Of a stretch of 64,000 nt of DNA, positions 18,906 through 28,812 are shown in pieces. Origin of the DNA: Gammaproteobacteria bacterium. Its GTDB lineage: Bacteria > Pseudomonadota > Gammaproteobacteria > JAPPPA01. Where the stretch lies: NCBI GenBank assembly GCA_030425645.1, contig JAUHZK010000001.1, positions 310,001 through 374,000 on the forward strand, in the 5' to 3' direction. The first letter of the stretch is position 1. Every line of letters begins with the position of its first letter. The translations under genes were made by a program, and so were the position numbers. The notes under the pieces were generated by a model. It saw nothing but the letters and a program-made list of their open reading frames with translations. It did no database searches and had not been told where the DNA came from.

Positions 18906-21467
18906 ATGCGGGCGTGGCGCGGTGTAATTGGATTAACGACTTTATTGATTGCCGGTTCGGCTTTGGCCGAGTCGGCGGTAGATGACGAATTCGATTTTCT
19001 GTTTGAAGAAGCGGTGGCCGAGTCAGTAGAGCTAACCGTAAACGACGGCGCAAACCAAGCACCCGAAGAGACCGGTGCTGAAGAATCTAACTCAGAAGAA
19101 CTAGCCTCTGAAGAACCTGAAGCCGGCGAGGCCGCGGCGACTGTTGCCGTAGCCAGTAGTCGGCGTCGCATTGAAGAGGTGATTGTTACCTCGCAAAAAA
19201 CCGAACAAACATTGCAAGAAGTGCCAGCATCTGTCAGTGCCTTGGAGGGCGATTTCCTGCGCGAGACGGGTGCTTTTGATATCAATAAGGTGCAGAACTA
19301 TGCGCCAAATACTGAGATACGGCTGAGCCCAACCGGCGGCTCATTTCGCATTCGTGGCTTGGGTTCGCAATCCACCAATGCCGCTACTGAGCCGTCAGTA
19401 GGTACCGTGGTCGATGGCGTGTTCTATGGCCGTTCTCATTTCTTGTACGCCTTGTTTAATGATATTGAGCGAATAGAAATATTACGCGGGCCGCAGGGCA
19501 GCCTGTTTGGTAAAAACACCACCGCAGGGGTGTTGAATGTGACTACCCGCAAGCCCGGTAACGAAACCGCCGGCAATATTGATTACCTGTACGGCAGTTA
19601 TGGTGAGACGGCCATTAAGCCCGGTTTGGATATACCCATTAGCGAACACTTTAGTCTGCGTTATAGCGGTGTTTTCCAAGAAGATAGTGGGGTGCAGTTT
19701 AATACCTTGTTGCAGCGTTATGAACGCAATATCAAGCAAGAGACTCACAAGTGGCGCGCGGTTTGGGATGCGGCAGAAAACCTAGAATTTGATTGGATTT
19801 ATTTCCTCTCTGAGCAGGGTCTTAACCACAATAACTTTCAGTTTCATAAGCTAACGCCGGGCATGCTGGCCTTGCAGCAGGATTACGATCCGCAAGTGGA
19901 GGCAGACTCCAGTAACGATACCTTGTCGGCCAACGTGCCAGCGCGTGGCGAGGTTGAGGTGGAAAGCCTGCAAATGAATGTGAGCTTGGATTTGCCGGGC
20001 TTATGGGATTTATACGAAACCAATATCACCAGCATTAGCTCTTGGGCGCGGCACACTACATTTAGGCGCGATATTGACGCCGACTTTGGGCCCACACCAG
20101 CCATCAAAGATAGCTTGTTGCGGCCAAGCCCCTACGAGCAGCTGCAGCAGGAAATGCGTTTTAGCGGTGCCGCCAGCAGCTTATTTGGCTGGGGTGGTGA
20201 AGTGACCTTTGTGACCGGTTTGTTCCACTTCGTATCTGACTTAGATACCTCAGATATATTCGAGCTAGAGGACACCAATGCCTTGCTTGAATATTTTGTG
20301 GTGGCCAATGGTGGCCCGCCGCTAACCTCGCCACTACCGGCTTTAGGCGGTTTGTCGCTTGATGCCATTCAGGCCCTGTTGGTAAATGCTGTTGGCAACA
20401 ATATTCCTTTATCGGCGCACGTGACCTTAACGGAGCAAACACGCTCAACGGCGCTGTTTGGCCAGTTTGAGCACAAGCTTAGTGACACGCTCGGCTGGCT
20501 GTTTGGCTTCCGCTATGGCGTTGATCGCAAAGAGGGTTTCTTTACCAGCCAAAGTGACTCCTTTCTTATTAAGCAGATCGCTGGGCAAGAAGATCATGAA
20601 ACGACGGTGATCCGCCGTGAAGAGGATCTGTCGCCGAAGCTTGGATTTACATGGCAGCCCAGTGACGAGGCCGGCGCTTACGGCACTTGGTCGCGTGGTT
20701 TTAAAAGCGGTGGCTTTAATGGCTTGCCCTTGAATGCCAATAATTTGGAGTACGAACCTGAGCGTGCCACTAGCATTGAGCTGGGTTACAAAGGCTCGTT
20801 ATTGGAAGGCTCTATGAATTTGAACTTCGCCGTTTTTCAAACCGATTTCGAAAACTTGCAGTTGTCGACCTTTGGCGGCGAAGACAATAGCGCTACCTTT
20901 ATTATTCTGAATGCGGGGGCGGCGCGCTCACAGGGCGCGGAGATGGATATCACCTGGTTGCCGCCAATTCCCGGTTCTAGCGTGGTCTTTAATATTGGTT
21001 ACGCGGACGCTTTCTTTACCTCGTATCCAGAAGCGCCTGCCATTGCCGGTACCGAGGATGATCCTGACACCGACGACCGCGACGAGTCTCGGACCCAAGA
21101 CCTGGCGGGTAAGCCGTTGCCGAAAGCATCGAAATGGACAGCGGGCATTTCGCCGTCGTTCACCTTGCCCATGCCGTTTACCGATAACTACATGAACTTT
21201 GGTGTCGACCTGCAGTACCGCTCTGAGGCCTTTTTAGACGTTGACCTTGATCCGGTGACTCGCCAAGGTGCGATTACTGAGGTCAATGCTCGGGTGACGT
21301 TTTCTGGCCCCGAAGAACGTGCCTTTATTACCTTGGCTGGACAGAATTTAACCGACCAGCGCATCTTGGATGAGGTTTTGGATCAGCCCCTAGCACCGGG
21401 CAACTATGCGGCTATCCGTCGCGATAAAGGGCGTTTCTTTAGCGCTAACCTGCGCTATGAGTTTTAG
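18906..21467 (+). CDS. TonB-dependent receptor
   Basis: Plug: EEVIVTSQKTEQTLQEVPASVSAL, RIEILRGPQGSLFGKNTTAGVLNVTTRKP; C-terminal RFFSANLRYEF. Signal peptide starts at the internal ATG 18906. Confidence 0.93.
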   Translation: MRAWRGVIGLTTLLIAGSALAESAVDDEFDFLFEEAVAESVELTVNDGANQAPEETGAEESNSEELASEEPEAGEAAATVAVASSRRRIEEVIVTSQKTEQTLQEVPASVSALEGDFLRETGAFDINKVQNYAPNTEIRLSPTGGSFRIRGLGSQSTNAATEPSVGTVVDGVFYGRSHFLYALFNDIERIEILRGPQGSLFGKNTTAGVLNVTTRKPGNETAGNIDYLYGSYGETAIKPGLDIPISEHFSLRYSGVFQEDSGVQFNTLLQRYERNIKQETHKWRAVWDAAENLEFDWIYFLSEQGLNHNNFQFHKLTPGMLALQQDYDPQVEADSSNDTLSANVPARGEVEVESLQMNVSLDLPGLWDLYETNITSISSWARHTTFRRDIDADFGPTPAIKDSLLRPSPYEQLQQEMRFSGAASSLFGWGGEVTFVTGLFHFVSDLDTSDIFELEDTNALLEYFVVANGGPPLTSPLPALGGLSLDAIQALLVNAVGNNIPLSAHVTLTEQTRSTALFGQFEHKLSDTLGWLFGFRYGVDRKEGFFTSQSDSFLIKQIAGQEDHETTVIRREEDLSPKLGFTWQPSDEAGAYGTWSRGFKSGGFNGLPLNANNLEYEPERATSIELGYKGSLLEGSMNLNFAVFQTDFENLQLSTFGGEDNSATFIILNAGAARSQGAEMDITWLPPIPGSSVVFNIGYADAFFTSYPEAPAIAGTEDDPDTDDRDESRTQDLAGKPLPKASKWTAGISPSFTLPMPFTDNYMNFGVDLQYRSEAFLDVDLDPVTRQGAITEVNARVTFSGPEERAFITLAGQNLTDQRILDEVLDQPLAPGNYAAIRRDKGRFFSANLRYEF

Positions 21468-21564
21468 CCCGGATCGAAAATAAGCTGGCGCTGCGGCCAA
21501 TATATACCCTTGCTTCTGTACTAAACTCATTCGTATGTTGTGGTGAAAACGCAGGAGACCCGGC

Positions 21565-22593
21565 ATGCAGAATAACGAGATAGAGATTCAAAAGTCTGCC
21601 GTTTCAGAAGCAGATAAAGCGGCTATCAAAGCGATCAAATCTGGCATTCGTCAAGCGGGGCGCGATGTGCGTGCCGCACATCCTTGGTTGAAATATCAGA
21701 ACACCATTGGGCTTGGCATTATGATGCTGTCAGTGACCGGCATGGTGGTCAGTGGCTATGGCTATATGCAGGGTTGGTGGCCAGCTTGGGTTACCTTAAT
21801 TGTGACCGGCCTATTCGCTAGCTTGATTCATGAGCTAGAGCACGACCTGATTCACGAGCAGTATTTCCAAAAGCATAAATGGGTGCAGCACATCATGTAT
21901 GCGCTGGGTTGGATTGCTCGTCCCAGCACCATTAACCCTTGGATACGTAAGCGTATCCATCTCTTGCACCACAAAATCTCCGGCACCAATGGCGACCTAG
22001 AAGAGCGTGGCATTACCAACGGCTATAACTGGGGCATAGTGCGTTTTATCTGCCTGTTTGACGGCATGGCGGCGGTCTTTATCCGCACTGTTCGGCATAT
22101 TCCTAATCCCGGCAAAATGGCCTTTTCGCTGATTGGCGGTTTGGTTGCCTACTTCCCAATGGGCTTTCTGCATTGGGGTTTATGGTGGGCCTTCTTGGCT
22201 TACCAAGTTAGCCTGCTGGCTGGCGCGCCCTTGGCCTATACGCCTGAATTTATCGAAACCATGAATCTGCTGATGGTGGTATGGGTCGGCCCGAATATGA
22301 TCCGTAGCTTCTGCCTGCATTTTGTCAGCAGCAATATGCATTACTTTGGTGACGTGCAAAAAGGCAATTTTCTGCGTCAATGCCAAGTGTGGACCGCTTG
22401 GTGGATGTGGCCATTTCAGCTGTTCTGCTTCAACTTTGGCAGCACCCATGCCATTCACCACTTTATTGTTGGCGAACCGTTTTATGTGCGCCAACTAACC
22501 GCGCGTCGTGCGCATCAAATTATGCGCGACAACGGTGTGCGCTTTAACGACTACGGCAGTTTCCGCCGTGCTAACCGCTGGGCGACGGCCTAG
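21565..22593 (+). CDS. Fatty acid desaturase-like membrane protein
   Basis: His boxes HELEHDLIHE, HLLHH, HAIHH. Confidence 0.82.
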   Translation: MQNNEIEIQKSAVSEADKAAIKAIKSGIRQAGRDVRAAHPWLKYQNTIGLGIMMLSVTGMVVSGYGYMQGWWPAWVTLIVTGLFASLIHELEHDLIHEQYFQKHKWVQHIMYALGWIARPSTINPWIRKRIHLLHHKISGTNGDLEERGITNGYNWGIVRFICLFDGMAAVFIRTVRHIPNPGKMAFSLIGGLVAYFPMGFLHWGLWWAFLAYQVSLLAGAPLAYTPEFIETMNLLMVVWVGPNMIRSFCLHFVSSNMHYFGDVQKGNFLRQCQVWTAWWMWPFQLFCFNFGSTHAIHHFIVGEPFYVRQLTARRAHQIMRDNGVRFNDYGSFRRANRWATA

Positions 22594-22600
22594 CGAATAA

Positions 22601-22676
22601 GGGGACAGGCCCCGCTTCGAATGGCGCCATGGCAATGATGAAATTTATACCCGTTTGATGGAAAGGGTCTGTCCCC
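22601..22676. repeat. 76-bp REP/MITE-like palindromic element
   Basis: Terminal inverted repeats GGGGACAGGCCC / GGGTCTGTCCCC (11/12). Confidence 0.6.
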
Positions 22677-22697
22677 GTTCTGTCTTGAGAGAATGAA

Positions 22698-24236
22698 GTG
22701 AAAAAAATAGAAACTGGCGCTGATTACCTAGAGAGCCTACGCGGCCGCAATCTCAATATCTGGCTATTTGGTGAGAAGGTCGAGGAGCCTGTCGATCATC
22801 CGATGATTCGGCCGTCGATTAACGCGCTGGCTAAAACTTATGACCTTGCCGTGGAACAGCCTGAATTGGCCTCCGTGGTTTCGTCGTTTACCGGCGAACG
22901 CGTGAGCCGTTTTCTAAATATCTGCACCAGCGCGCCAGACCTGGTTAAGCAAAACAAAATGCAGCGTAAGTTGGGCCAGCTCACCGGCACCTGCTTCCAA
23001 CGATGCGTGGGTATGGATGCGTTTAACGCGCTGTATTCCACTACTTATGATTTAGACGGTGCCGGCAATACCGAATACCACCAGCGCTTTGTGGCTTTTC
23101 TAACCGAGATGCACAAAGGCAACTATGTGGTCGGCGGTGCTATGACCGACGTTAAAGGTGATCGTAGCAAAGCCCCGCATCAGCAAGATGATCCGGACCT
23201 GTTTGTGCATGTGACTAAGCGCACAGCTGAAGGCGTTTATATCTCTGGTGCCAAAGCGCATCAAACCGGCTGTATTAACTCGCACTGGTTAGTGGTAATG
23301 CCGACCATGCGACTAGGCGCCGGTGATGAAGATTACGCTATTGTTGGCGCGGTGCCGGTGGAAGCTGAAGGCATCACCTATATCTACGGCCGCCAAAGCT
23401 GCGATAGCCGCAGTATGGAAGAGGGCGCCCCGGGTGAGTTGAACAAGATTGATCCGGGCAACGTCACCTATGGGGGGCAGGAAGCAATGGTGATTTTTAA
23501 AGATGTGTTTATCCCCAATGAACATATCTTTATGAATGGCGAAGTCGATACTGCTGCTACCTTGGTGCAGCGATTTACCAGTTATCACCGCCGTAGTTAC
23601 GTTTGTAAAACCGGTGTCGGTGACGTGTTGATTGGTGCTGCCGCACAAGTGGCGGAAATGAATGGCGCAGAGAACGCCAGCCATGTGAAAGACAAGCTGG
23701 TGGAAATGACCCACCTGAATGAAACCATTTACGGCATTGGCATTGCCGCTAGTTACCAAGGTTTTGAAACTGAATCGGGCGCTTACTTACCGGACGATAT
23801 GCTCGCGAATGTCTGCAAACACCATGTCACCAAACTGCCTTACGACATGGCCCGCGTAGCGCAAGATTTAGCCGGTGGCTTGGTAGTGACCATGCCGTCT
23901 GAGAAAGATTTGAATCACCCTGAAATCGGCGACTTGATTCGTAAATACCTTAAAGGCAAAAGCGAATTTAGCACCGAGCAGCGTATGCGCATTTTGCGCC
24001 TAATTGAGAATATGACCTTGGGGCGTAATGCCGTGGGTTATTTAACCGAATCTATGCACGGCGCAGGTAGTCCACAAGCGCAGCGCATCGAAATCGGCCG
24101 CGCTATGCAGCTGGAATATAAAAAACGCCTAGCTCGGGTGATTGCGAATGCCGAACTGGACGCTGACCGTGAGGCTGTCGCAGCTGAGCTAAGCGGTTAT
24201 TTTGAGCGCGTGTTTGCCTTGCCAGCTGAGACCTAA
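22698..24236 (+). CDS. 4-hydroxybutyryl-CoA dehydratase/HpaB-family flavoprotein
   Basis: CFQRC (C99, C103), QEAMVIFKDVFIPNEHIF, YHRRSYVCKTGVGDVLIG, ESMHGAGSPQAQR. Confidence 0.85.
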   Translation: MKKIETGADYLESLRGRNLNIWLFGEKVEEPVDHPMIRPSINALAKTYDLAVEQPELASVVSSFTGERVSRFLNICTSAPDLVKQNKMQRKLGQLTGTCFQRCVGMDAFNALYSTTYDLDGAGNTEYHQRFVAFLTEMHKGNYVVGGAMTDVKGDRSKAPHQQDDPDLFVHVTKRTAEGVYISGAKAHQTGCINSHWLVVMPTMRLGAGDEDYAIVGAVPVEAEGITYIYGRQSCDSRSMEEGAPGELNKIDPGNVTYGGQEAMVIFKDVFIPNEHIFMNGEVDTAATLVQRFTSYHRRSYVCKTGVGDVLIGAAAQVAEMNGAENASHVKDKLVEMTHLNETIYGIGIAASYQGFETESGAYLPDDMLANVCKHHVTKLPYDMARVAQDLAGGLVVTMPSEKDLNHPEIGDLIRKYLKGKSEFSTEQRMRILRLIENMTLGRNAVGYLTESMHGAGSPQAQRIEIGRAMQLEYKKRLARVIANAELDADREAVAAELSGYFERVFALPAET

Positions 24237-25051
24237 ATCTCGTGCACAAACCGTTCGCGTTCAAAGCGGAATTGATCGTGGTATAGGCCGTTGTCGGCAG
24301 CGCGACCGGCGGCAATCACCATCACCACAAACTCGCCTTTTTTGAGTTTGCAGAGCTTGCGAATGCGGGCTTCGTCAAAACCTTCCATGGCGCAGGTGTC
24401 GTAACCGTGCGCGCGAAAGCCGAGCATCATGTTTTCGCAAGCCAAGGCCACCGATTTGCAGGCCCAGGCTTTCATATCTTCTTCAGTATTTGGCCAGCGC
24501 GCTATCGGCTGCACTAAACCCACTACATCGCGCAGTGTTTTCTTAGCATTGCCGACCACGCCGAAGGGGTCGATGGGCGGTGTGCTGTAGTTAATAAAGG
24601 TCAGCTTCTCGTAATAGGTTTTGACTAGCTTCGGAATGCGTTCCTGAGGCCAATAGTCCAGCATCATGCGCGTGTGTTTTTTCCAGTTGCGGGTGCTGCC
24701 GGTGCAGACAATCAGTTCTGCCGCCGTTTTCGCGGCGGACTGGCTCATGCAATTGGCAGCCATTTGTTTCTTCGCCGCGGGTGAAGTGATGCGATAGAAA
24801 TTCCACATTTGCAGGTTGCTGCTATTGGGGGCCGCTAAGGCCCAGTCAATGCACTCGTTGACGACCTCATCGGGAATAGCTTCGTTGGTGAATTTGCGTA
24901 CCGAGCGACGACTTTCGACAACGTTGCGAAATTGTTTAGCGGTGGTGGCGGTGATATTGGCGCGAGGTTTCACGGCTCTGTTCTCCCAGCCTGTGATGGC
25001 TGCAATGTTTTTGTTGCAGTGCAGCTTTACCAACCTAATCAAATTATGCAA
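24233..25051 (-). CDS. Nitroreductase-family protein
   Basis: VVESRRSVRKFTNEAIPDEVVNECIDWALAAPNSSNLQMWNFY; start may lie further downstream. Confidence 0.85.
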   Translation of the reverse strand: MHNLIRLVKLHCNKNIAAITGWENRAVKPRANITATTAKQFRNVVESRRSVRKFTNEAIPDEVVNECIDWALAAPNSSNLQMWNFYRITSPAAKKQMAANCMSQSAAKTAAELIVCTGSTRNWKKHTRMMLDYWPQERIPKLVKTYYEKLTFINYSTPPIDPFGVVGNAKKTLRDVVGLVQPIARWPNTEEDMKAWACKSVALACENMMLGFRAHGYDTCAMEGFDEARIRKLCKLKKGEFVVMVIAAGRAADNGLYHDQFRFERERFVHEI

Positions 25052-25118
25052 CCTAGGCCGAATAGTAAAAAGGGCATCAGCCCGATACTAGCCGCGCGAG
25101 CGGAGTGGGAGACGAACG

Positions 25119-27323
25119 ATGAAGGCTGTCAAAAGAACGGCGTTATTCTTGGGTTTGCTGGCCTTAGCAGGGCCGCTGCAAGCCTTGGATTTTGAGTGGG
25201 GAGACCTCTCGGGAGGTTGGCACAATAAGTTGTCTATGGGTGCCACTTGGCGCATGGAGCCGATTGATTATGATTTGATTGGCAAGGTTAGCGTCCCCGG
25301 GCAGGAAAGCATCTGTGATGCCGACATTGCCGCTGGCCGACCGCTGGCAGGCTGCACCTTCAACCCTGTAGATTTGCGTAATGCGCGAGGCAGCTATTTT
25401 TTAAACGGCGACAACGGCAACCGTAGTTTTGAGAAAGGTGATTTGGTGGCGGCGGCGGCCAAATTGCGCAGTGAGCTTTTCTTGGAGTGGGGCGACTTTA
25501 GTCTCAGTGCCTTAGGTTTTGCGGTGTTTGATCCGGTCAACGACGATGCCTTAATCGTTAACACCAATAACTTTACTAACAATGGTTATCAGCCAGCAAC
25601 GGTGCCGCGTAGCCTTGAGTCTCGGCGTCAGCTGGGCTCTGAATTGGAGCTGGAGGCGGTCAATGTTAGTTGGGTAGGCGAATGGCTGAATCGAGACCTC
25701 TCGGTGACCGTCGGAAGCCAGCGCCTTGCCTGGGGCGAGTCGCTCACTATTGTTGCTCATAGCTTGAACAATATTAATCCGCCGGATTTGGTCAGAGTGA
25801 ATACGCCGGGCTTTGAGCCTGAGGAGCTGTTTGATCCGGTCGGTTTGGTGAATATTGGCATCGGCCTCACCGAAAACAGCAGCCTTGGATTGGTTTATCA
25901 GTATGACTGGCAGCCAGTGCGGACACCGCCGTTTGGGAGTTTTTTTAGTACCGTTGATGTGGTTGGCGCCGGGGCTGATTACTTGCTGCTGGGCTTAGGG
26001 AACAATCGAGAAGACCCACATAATTTAGGCGATCGTGGTTTCCAAGCGCCGATTGACGCCGCTGCTTACGGCCGCGGGTGTTTGTTTGATGACACCGACC
26101 CCAATGGCTCTAATAATCAAGGTGCCCACCGTGGCGACTTGAACAACCCGCTAGAGAGTCCGCTTGCGTTTACCGCTGGCCGCGCGGTTTGTCATGTGAA
26201 TGATTTAACGCCCAAAGAGAGTGGCCAGTTTGGCCTTAACTGGGGTTATTACGCTGAGTGGCTGAATGATACCCAGTTCAACCTTTACTACATGAATTAC
26301 CACAGCCGCTTCCCTCTACTGTCGCTTTACGCAACACAGGATCCACCGGCGGTAACGACGGCATTGCCGCCGGGTTTGTTGCCGCCCGGATTGCCGCTAC
26401 CGGATGTAGCGTCATTAACACGCGTACTGGGCGCATTAAAGGTAGTAGACACCATGCGTTACACCTTGGCCTATCCGGAAGATATAGAACTCTGGGGGCT
26501 GAGTTTTAATACCGTCGTGGGGGATTTGTCAGTCTCTGGTGAATTCGCTTATCGCCCCAATCAGCCATTACAAATATATGGTGTTGATCTCAACTTTTTT
26601 GGTTTGGCTAATGCCTTTGACAGCCTGCGCTGCGACGCTGGCCCCAGCCTAATTGAAGAGTATCGAAATGGCCCGCGTGGTGATGCCTGCGATTCGCCAC
26701 CACCCGCCGCTGGTGAATTTATTCCCGGCTGGGAGCGGCATCAGGTGGCGCAAGGGGTGCTGGGAATTATTAATGCCGAAAGCAATAACCCATTCGGTGC
26801 CGACCGTTGGCTGCAGGTGTTAGAAATTGGTTTTACCAAAGTCATAGATATGCCGGCGGCGGATGAGTACCGCTTGCAGGGTGTGGGCCAACAAACGCAC
26901 CCAAGCATTGGCCGTGACGAGGTTGACGCGGACGGTAATGGCGCCCGCGATGTGGCCGCAGGTGGTACCAACCTAGGTTTGGATATTGATGTGATAGCGA
27001 TGCAGAATCCAACGCGCCAGCGCGGCGGTTTTCCGACCGCCTTTAGCTGGGGTTATCACCTGATTAACGTCTTGGAGTACAAGAATCTGTTCTGGGGTGT
27101 AAACACTCAGGCAGTGATGGTTTGGTTCCATGATGTGAATGGTTACTCGCCCGGCCCAGGGCAAAACTTTGTCAAAGGCCGTAAGCGCGCAACTCTGTTG
27201 GGCCGTTTTGATTATGGCAACTGGGGCGCCAGTGCCGGCTATACCTGGCGCTTTGGCGGTGGTGAATTTAATGACGTTCGTGACCGCGACGTGCTCAGCT
27301 TTAGTATGAGTTACCGCTTTTAA
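25119..27323 (+). CDS. DUF1302-family outer-membrane-associated protein
   Basis: Signal peptide; LDFEWGDLSGGWHNKLSMGATWRM; repeated aromatic beta segments; C-terminal LSFSMSYRF. Confidence 0.78.
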   Translation: MKAVKRTALFLGLLALAGPLQALDFEWGDLSGGWHNKLSMGATWRMEPIDYDLIGKVSVPGQESICDADIAAGRPLAGCTFNPVDLRNARGSYFLNGDNGNRSFEKGDLVAAAAKLRSELFLEWGDFSLSALGFAVFDPVNDDALIVNTNNFTNNGYQPATVPRSLESRRQLGSELELEAVNVSWVGEWLNRDLSVTVGSQRLAWGESLTIVAHSLNNINPPDLVRVNTPGFEPEELFDPVGLVNIGIGLTENSSLGLVYQYDWQPVRTPPFGSFFSTVDVVGAGADYLLLGLGNNREDPHNLGDRGFQAPIDAAAYGRGCLFDDTDPNGSNNQGAHRGDLNNPLESPLAFTAGRAVCHVNDLTPKESGQFGLNWGYYAEWLNDTQFNLYYMNYHSRFPLLSLYATQDPPAVTTALPPGLLPPGLPLPDVASLTRVLGALKVVDTMRYTLAYPEDIELWGLSFNTVVGDLSVSGEFAYRPNQPLQIYGVDLNFFGLANAFDSLRCDAGPSLIEEYRNGPRGDACDSPPPAAGEFIPGWERHQVAQGVLGIINAESNNPFGADRWLQVLEIGFTKVIDMPAADEYRLQGVGQQTHPSIGRDEVDADGNGARDVAAGGTNLGLDIDVIAMQNPTRQRGGFPTAFSWGYHLINVLEYKNLFWGVNTQAVMVWFHDVNGYSPGPGQNFVKGRKRATLLGRFDYGNWGASAGYTWRFGGGEFNDVRDRDVLSFSMSYRF

Positions 27324-27410
27324 ATCCGTGCCTTCTCTTTTCTGGAGTGAGGGCTGTAAAGCGTTTCCGATAGTCGCTAAAGTAGCGCGCAGTGATTTTA
27401 GGAAACCTTT

Positions 27411-28304
27411 ATGAGTATTCGTGGCTGGCTGGTTCGTAACACCGTAATTCGCTTTTTTGGCTGGGCGACTAACTACAAGCGCCCAATTGAAACGCAGCGC
27501 CGCAATATGCACTGGTTTGGCAAGCTTTCGCCACCGCCACGTTCTACCCAGATTGAAGAGCGGGTCTGTAACGGCGTGACTTGCACGCTGATTCGCGCAA
27601 AAGGTGTGGCTGAAAACGCGCCTTTGTTTTTGTATTTCCACGGCGGCGGCTATGTGATCGGGTCGCCTTACACCTATCGTGATTTCGGCAGCCAAATTAG
27701 CCGCGCCTTAGGTATGCGGGTATTGATGCCGGATTATCGTTTGGCGCCGGAACATCCTTATCCCGCGGGTATTGATGATGCCTATAGCGCGTGGCAGTGG
27801 ATTTTGCAGCAGGGCCAAGCTGCAGCCGGCACGCTGATTGCGGGTGATTCGGCGGGTGCTGGTATGGCCGCCGCCTTGATGATGCGCATTAAAGCCAAGG
27901 CCGAAACTCAACCGGCTAAAGCGTGGTTGATCTCGCCGTTTTGCGATTTAACCTTTAGCGGGGCCAGCTATCAAACTCACGTTAAGCGTGATGTTGAACT
28001 TTCACCAGAGATCCTCAAGCAGTGGGGTAATGCCTTTGTTACTGCCGACAAGTTAGCGGCTTCCCCAGAGCTGAATCCTTGCACCGAAGACCTTAGTGGT
28101 TGGCCGCCTATCTGCATTCAAGTAGGTAGTGAGGAAGTGTTGTTAGATGACAGCCGCATGTTGCGCGATAACGCTGCTAAATATGACCTCGACTGTGACT
28201 ACAGCGAGTGGCAAGGGATGTGGCACGTGTTTCAGCCGTACGGCAAATTTGCACCGGAGCCAAAACAGGCATTTAATGCAGCGATGGCGTTTTTGAAGGG
28301 ATAA
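27411..28304 (+). CDS. Alpha/beta hydrolase (HSL-type esterase)
   Basis: FHGGGYVIGSP oxyanion motif; AGDSAGAGMAAAL nucleophile elbow. Confidence 0.92.
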   Translation: MSIRGWLVRNTVIRFFGWATNYKRPIETQRRNMHWFGKLSPPPRSTQIEERVCNGVTCTLIRAKGVAENAPLFLYFHGGGYVIGSPYTYRDFGSQISRALGMRVLMPDYRLAPEHPYPAGIDDAYSAWQWILQQGQAAAGTLIAGDSAGAGMAAALMMRIKAKAETQPAKAWLISPFCDLTFSGASYQTHVKRDVELSPEILKQWGNAFVTADKLAASPELNPCTEDLSGWPPICIQVGSEEVLLDDSRMLRDNAAKYDLDCDYSEWQGMWHVFQPYGKFAPEPKQAFNAAMAFLKG

Positions 28305-28308
28305 CACG

Positions 28309-28743
28309 ATGAGAAATGTGGACGTGGATATATTGAATTCGACGGAGCTGCTTGAAGCGCTTTGGAAAGCTGATCAGGTGGCGCAAAGCTTTATTCTGAG
28401 TTCGCCACAATGGGTGCAGTACTGGATATTGTTTATGACTGTGGTGCTGGTGCCTAGCTTTGTGATTGGCCTGTTTAAACGTGAGGCTCGCTGGGTTGCT
28501 GTGGCGGTGTTCTATTCAACGGTGGTGACGCCGTGGTTAATCGCTTTGGCTGGCCCATCTAAAGTTTGGGGGGTAACGCATTTAACCTTCTGGCCGTTAG
28601 CCTTGGCGGTAATTATTCCCAAGTTAATTCGTGAGCCGATTCAGGGCTGGTACAACCGCTATCTGGCGTTAGTGGCAGCAACCATGACGGTGTCGTTGGT
28701 GTTTGATGCTTGGGACGTTTATCAATTCTTTACCGCAGGGTAA
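28309..28743 (+). CDS. Hypothetical membrane protein
   Basis: Four hydrophobic segments; follows the esterase closely. Confidence 0.6.
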   Translation: MRNVDVDILNSTELLEALWKADQVAQSFILSSPQWVQYWILFMTVVLVPSFVIGLFKREARWVAVAVFYSTVVTPWLIALAGPSKVWGVTHLTFWPLALAVIIPKLIREPIQGWYNRYLALVAATMTVSLVFDAWDVYQFFTAG

Positions 28744-28768
28744 CGACGTCCGCTTAGGAAACTTTAGT

Positions 28769-28800
28769 TACGGCCGCTAGTCATAGCGGCCGTATTTATT
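28769..28800 (+). terminator. Rho-independent terminator
   Basis: tacggccgct-agtcat-agcggccgta followed by tttatt. Confidence 0.75.
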
Positions 28801-28812
28801 TGGACAAAGCCC

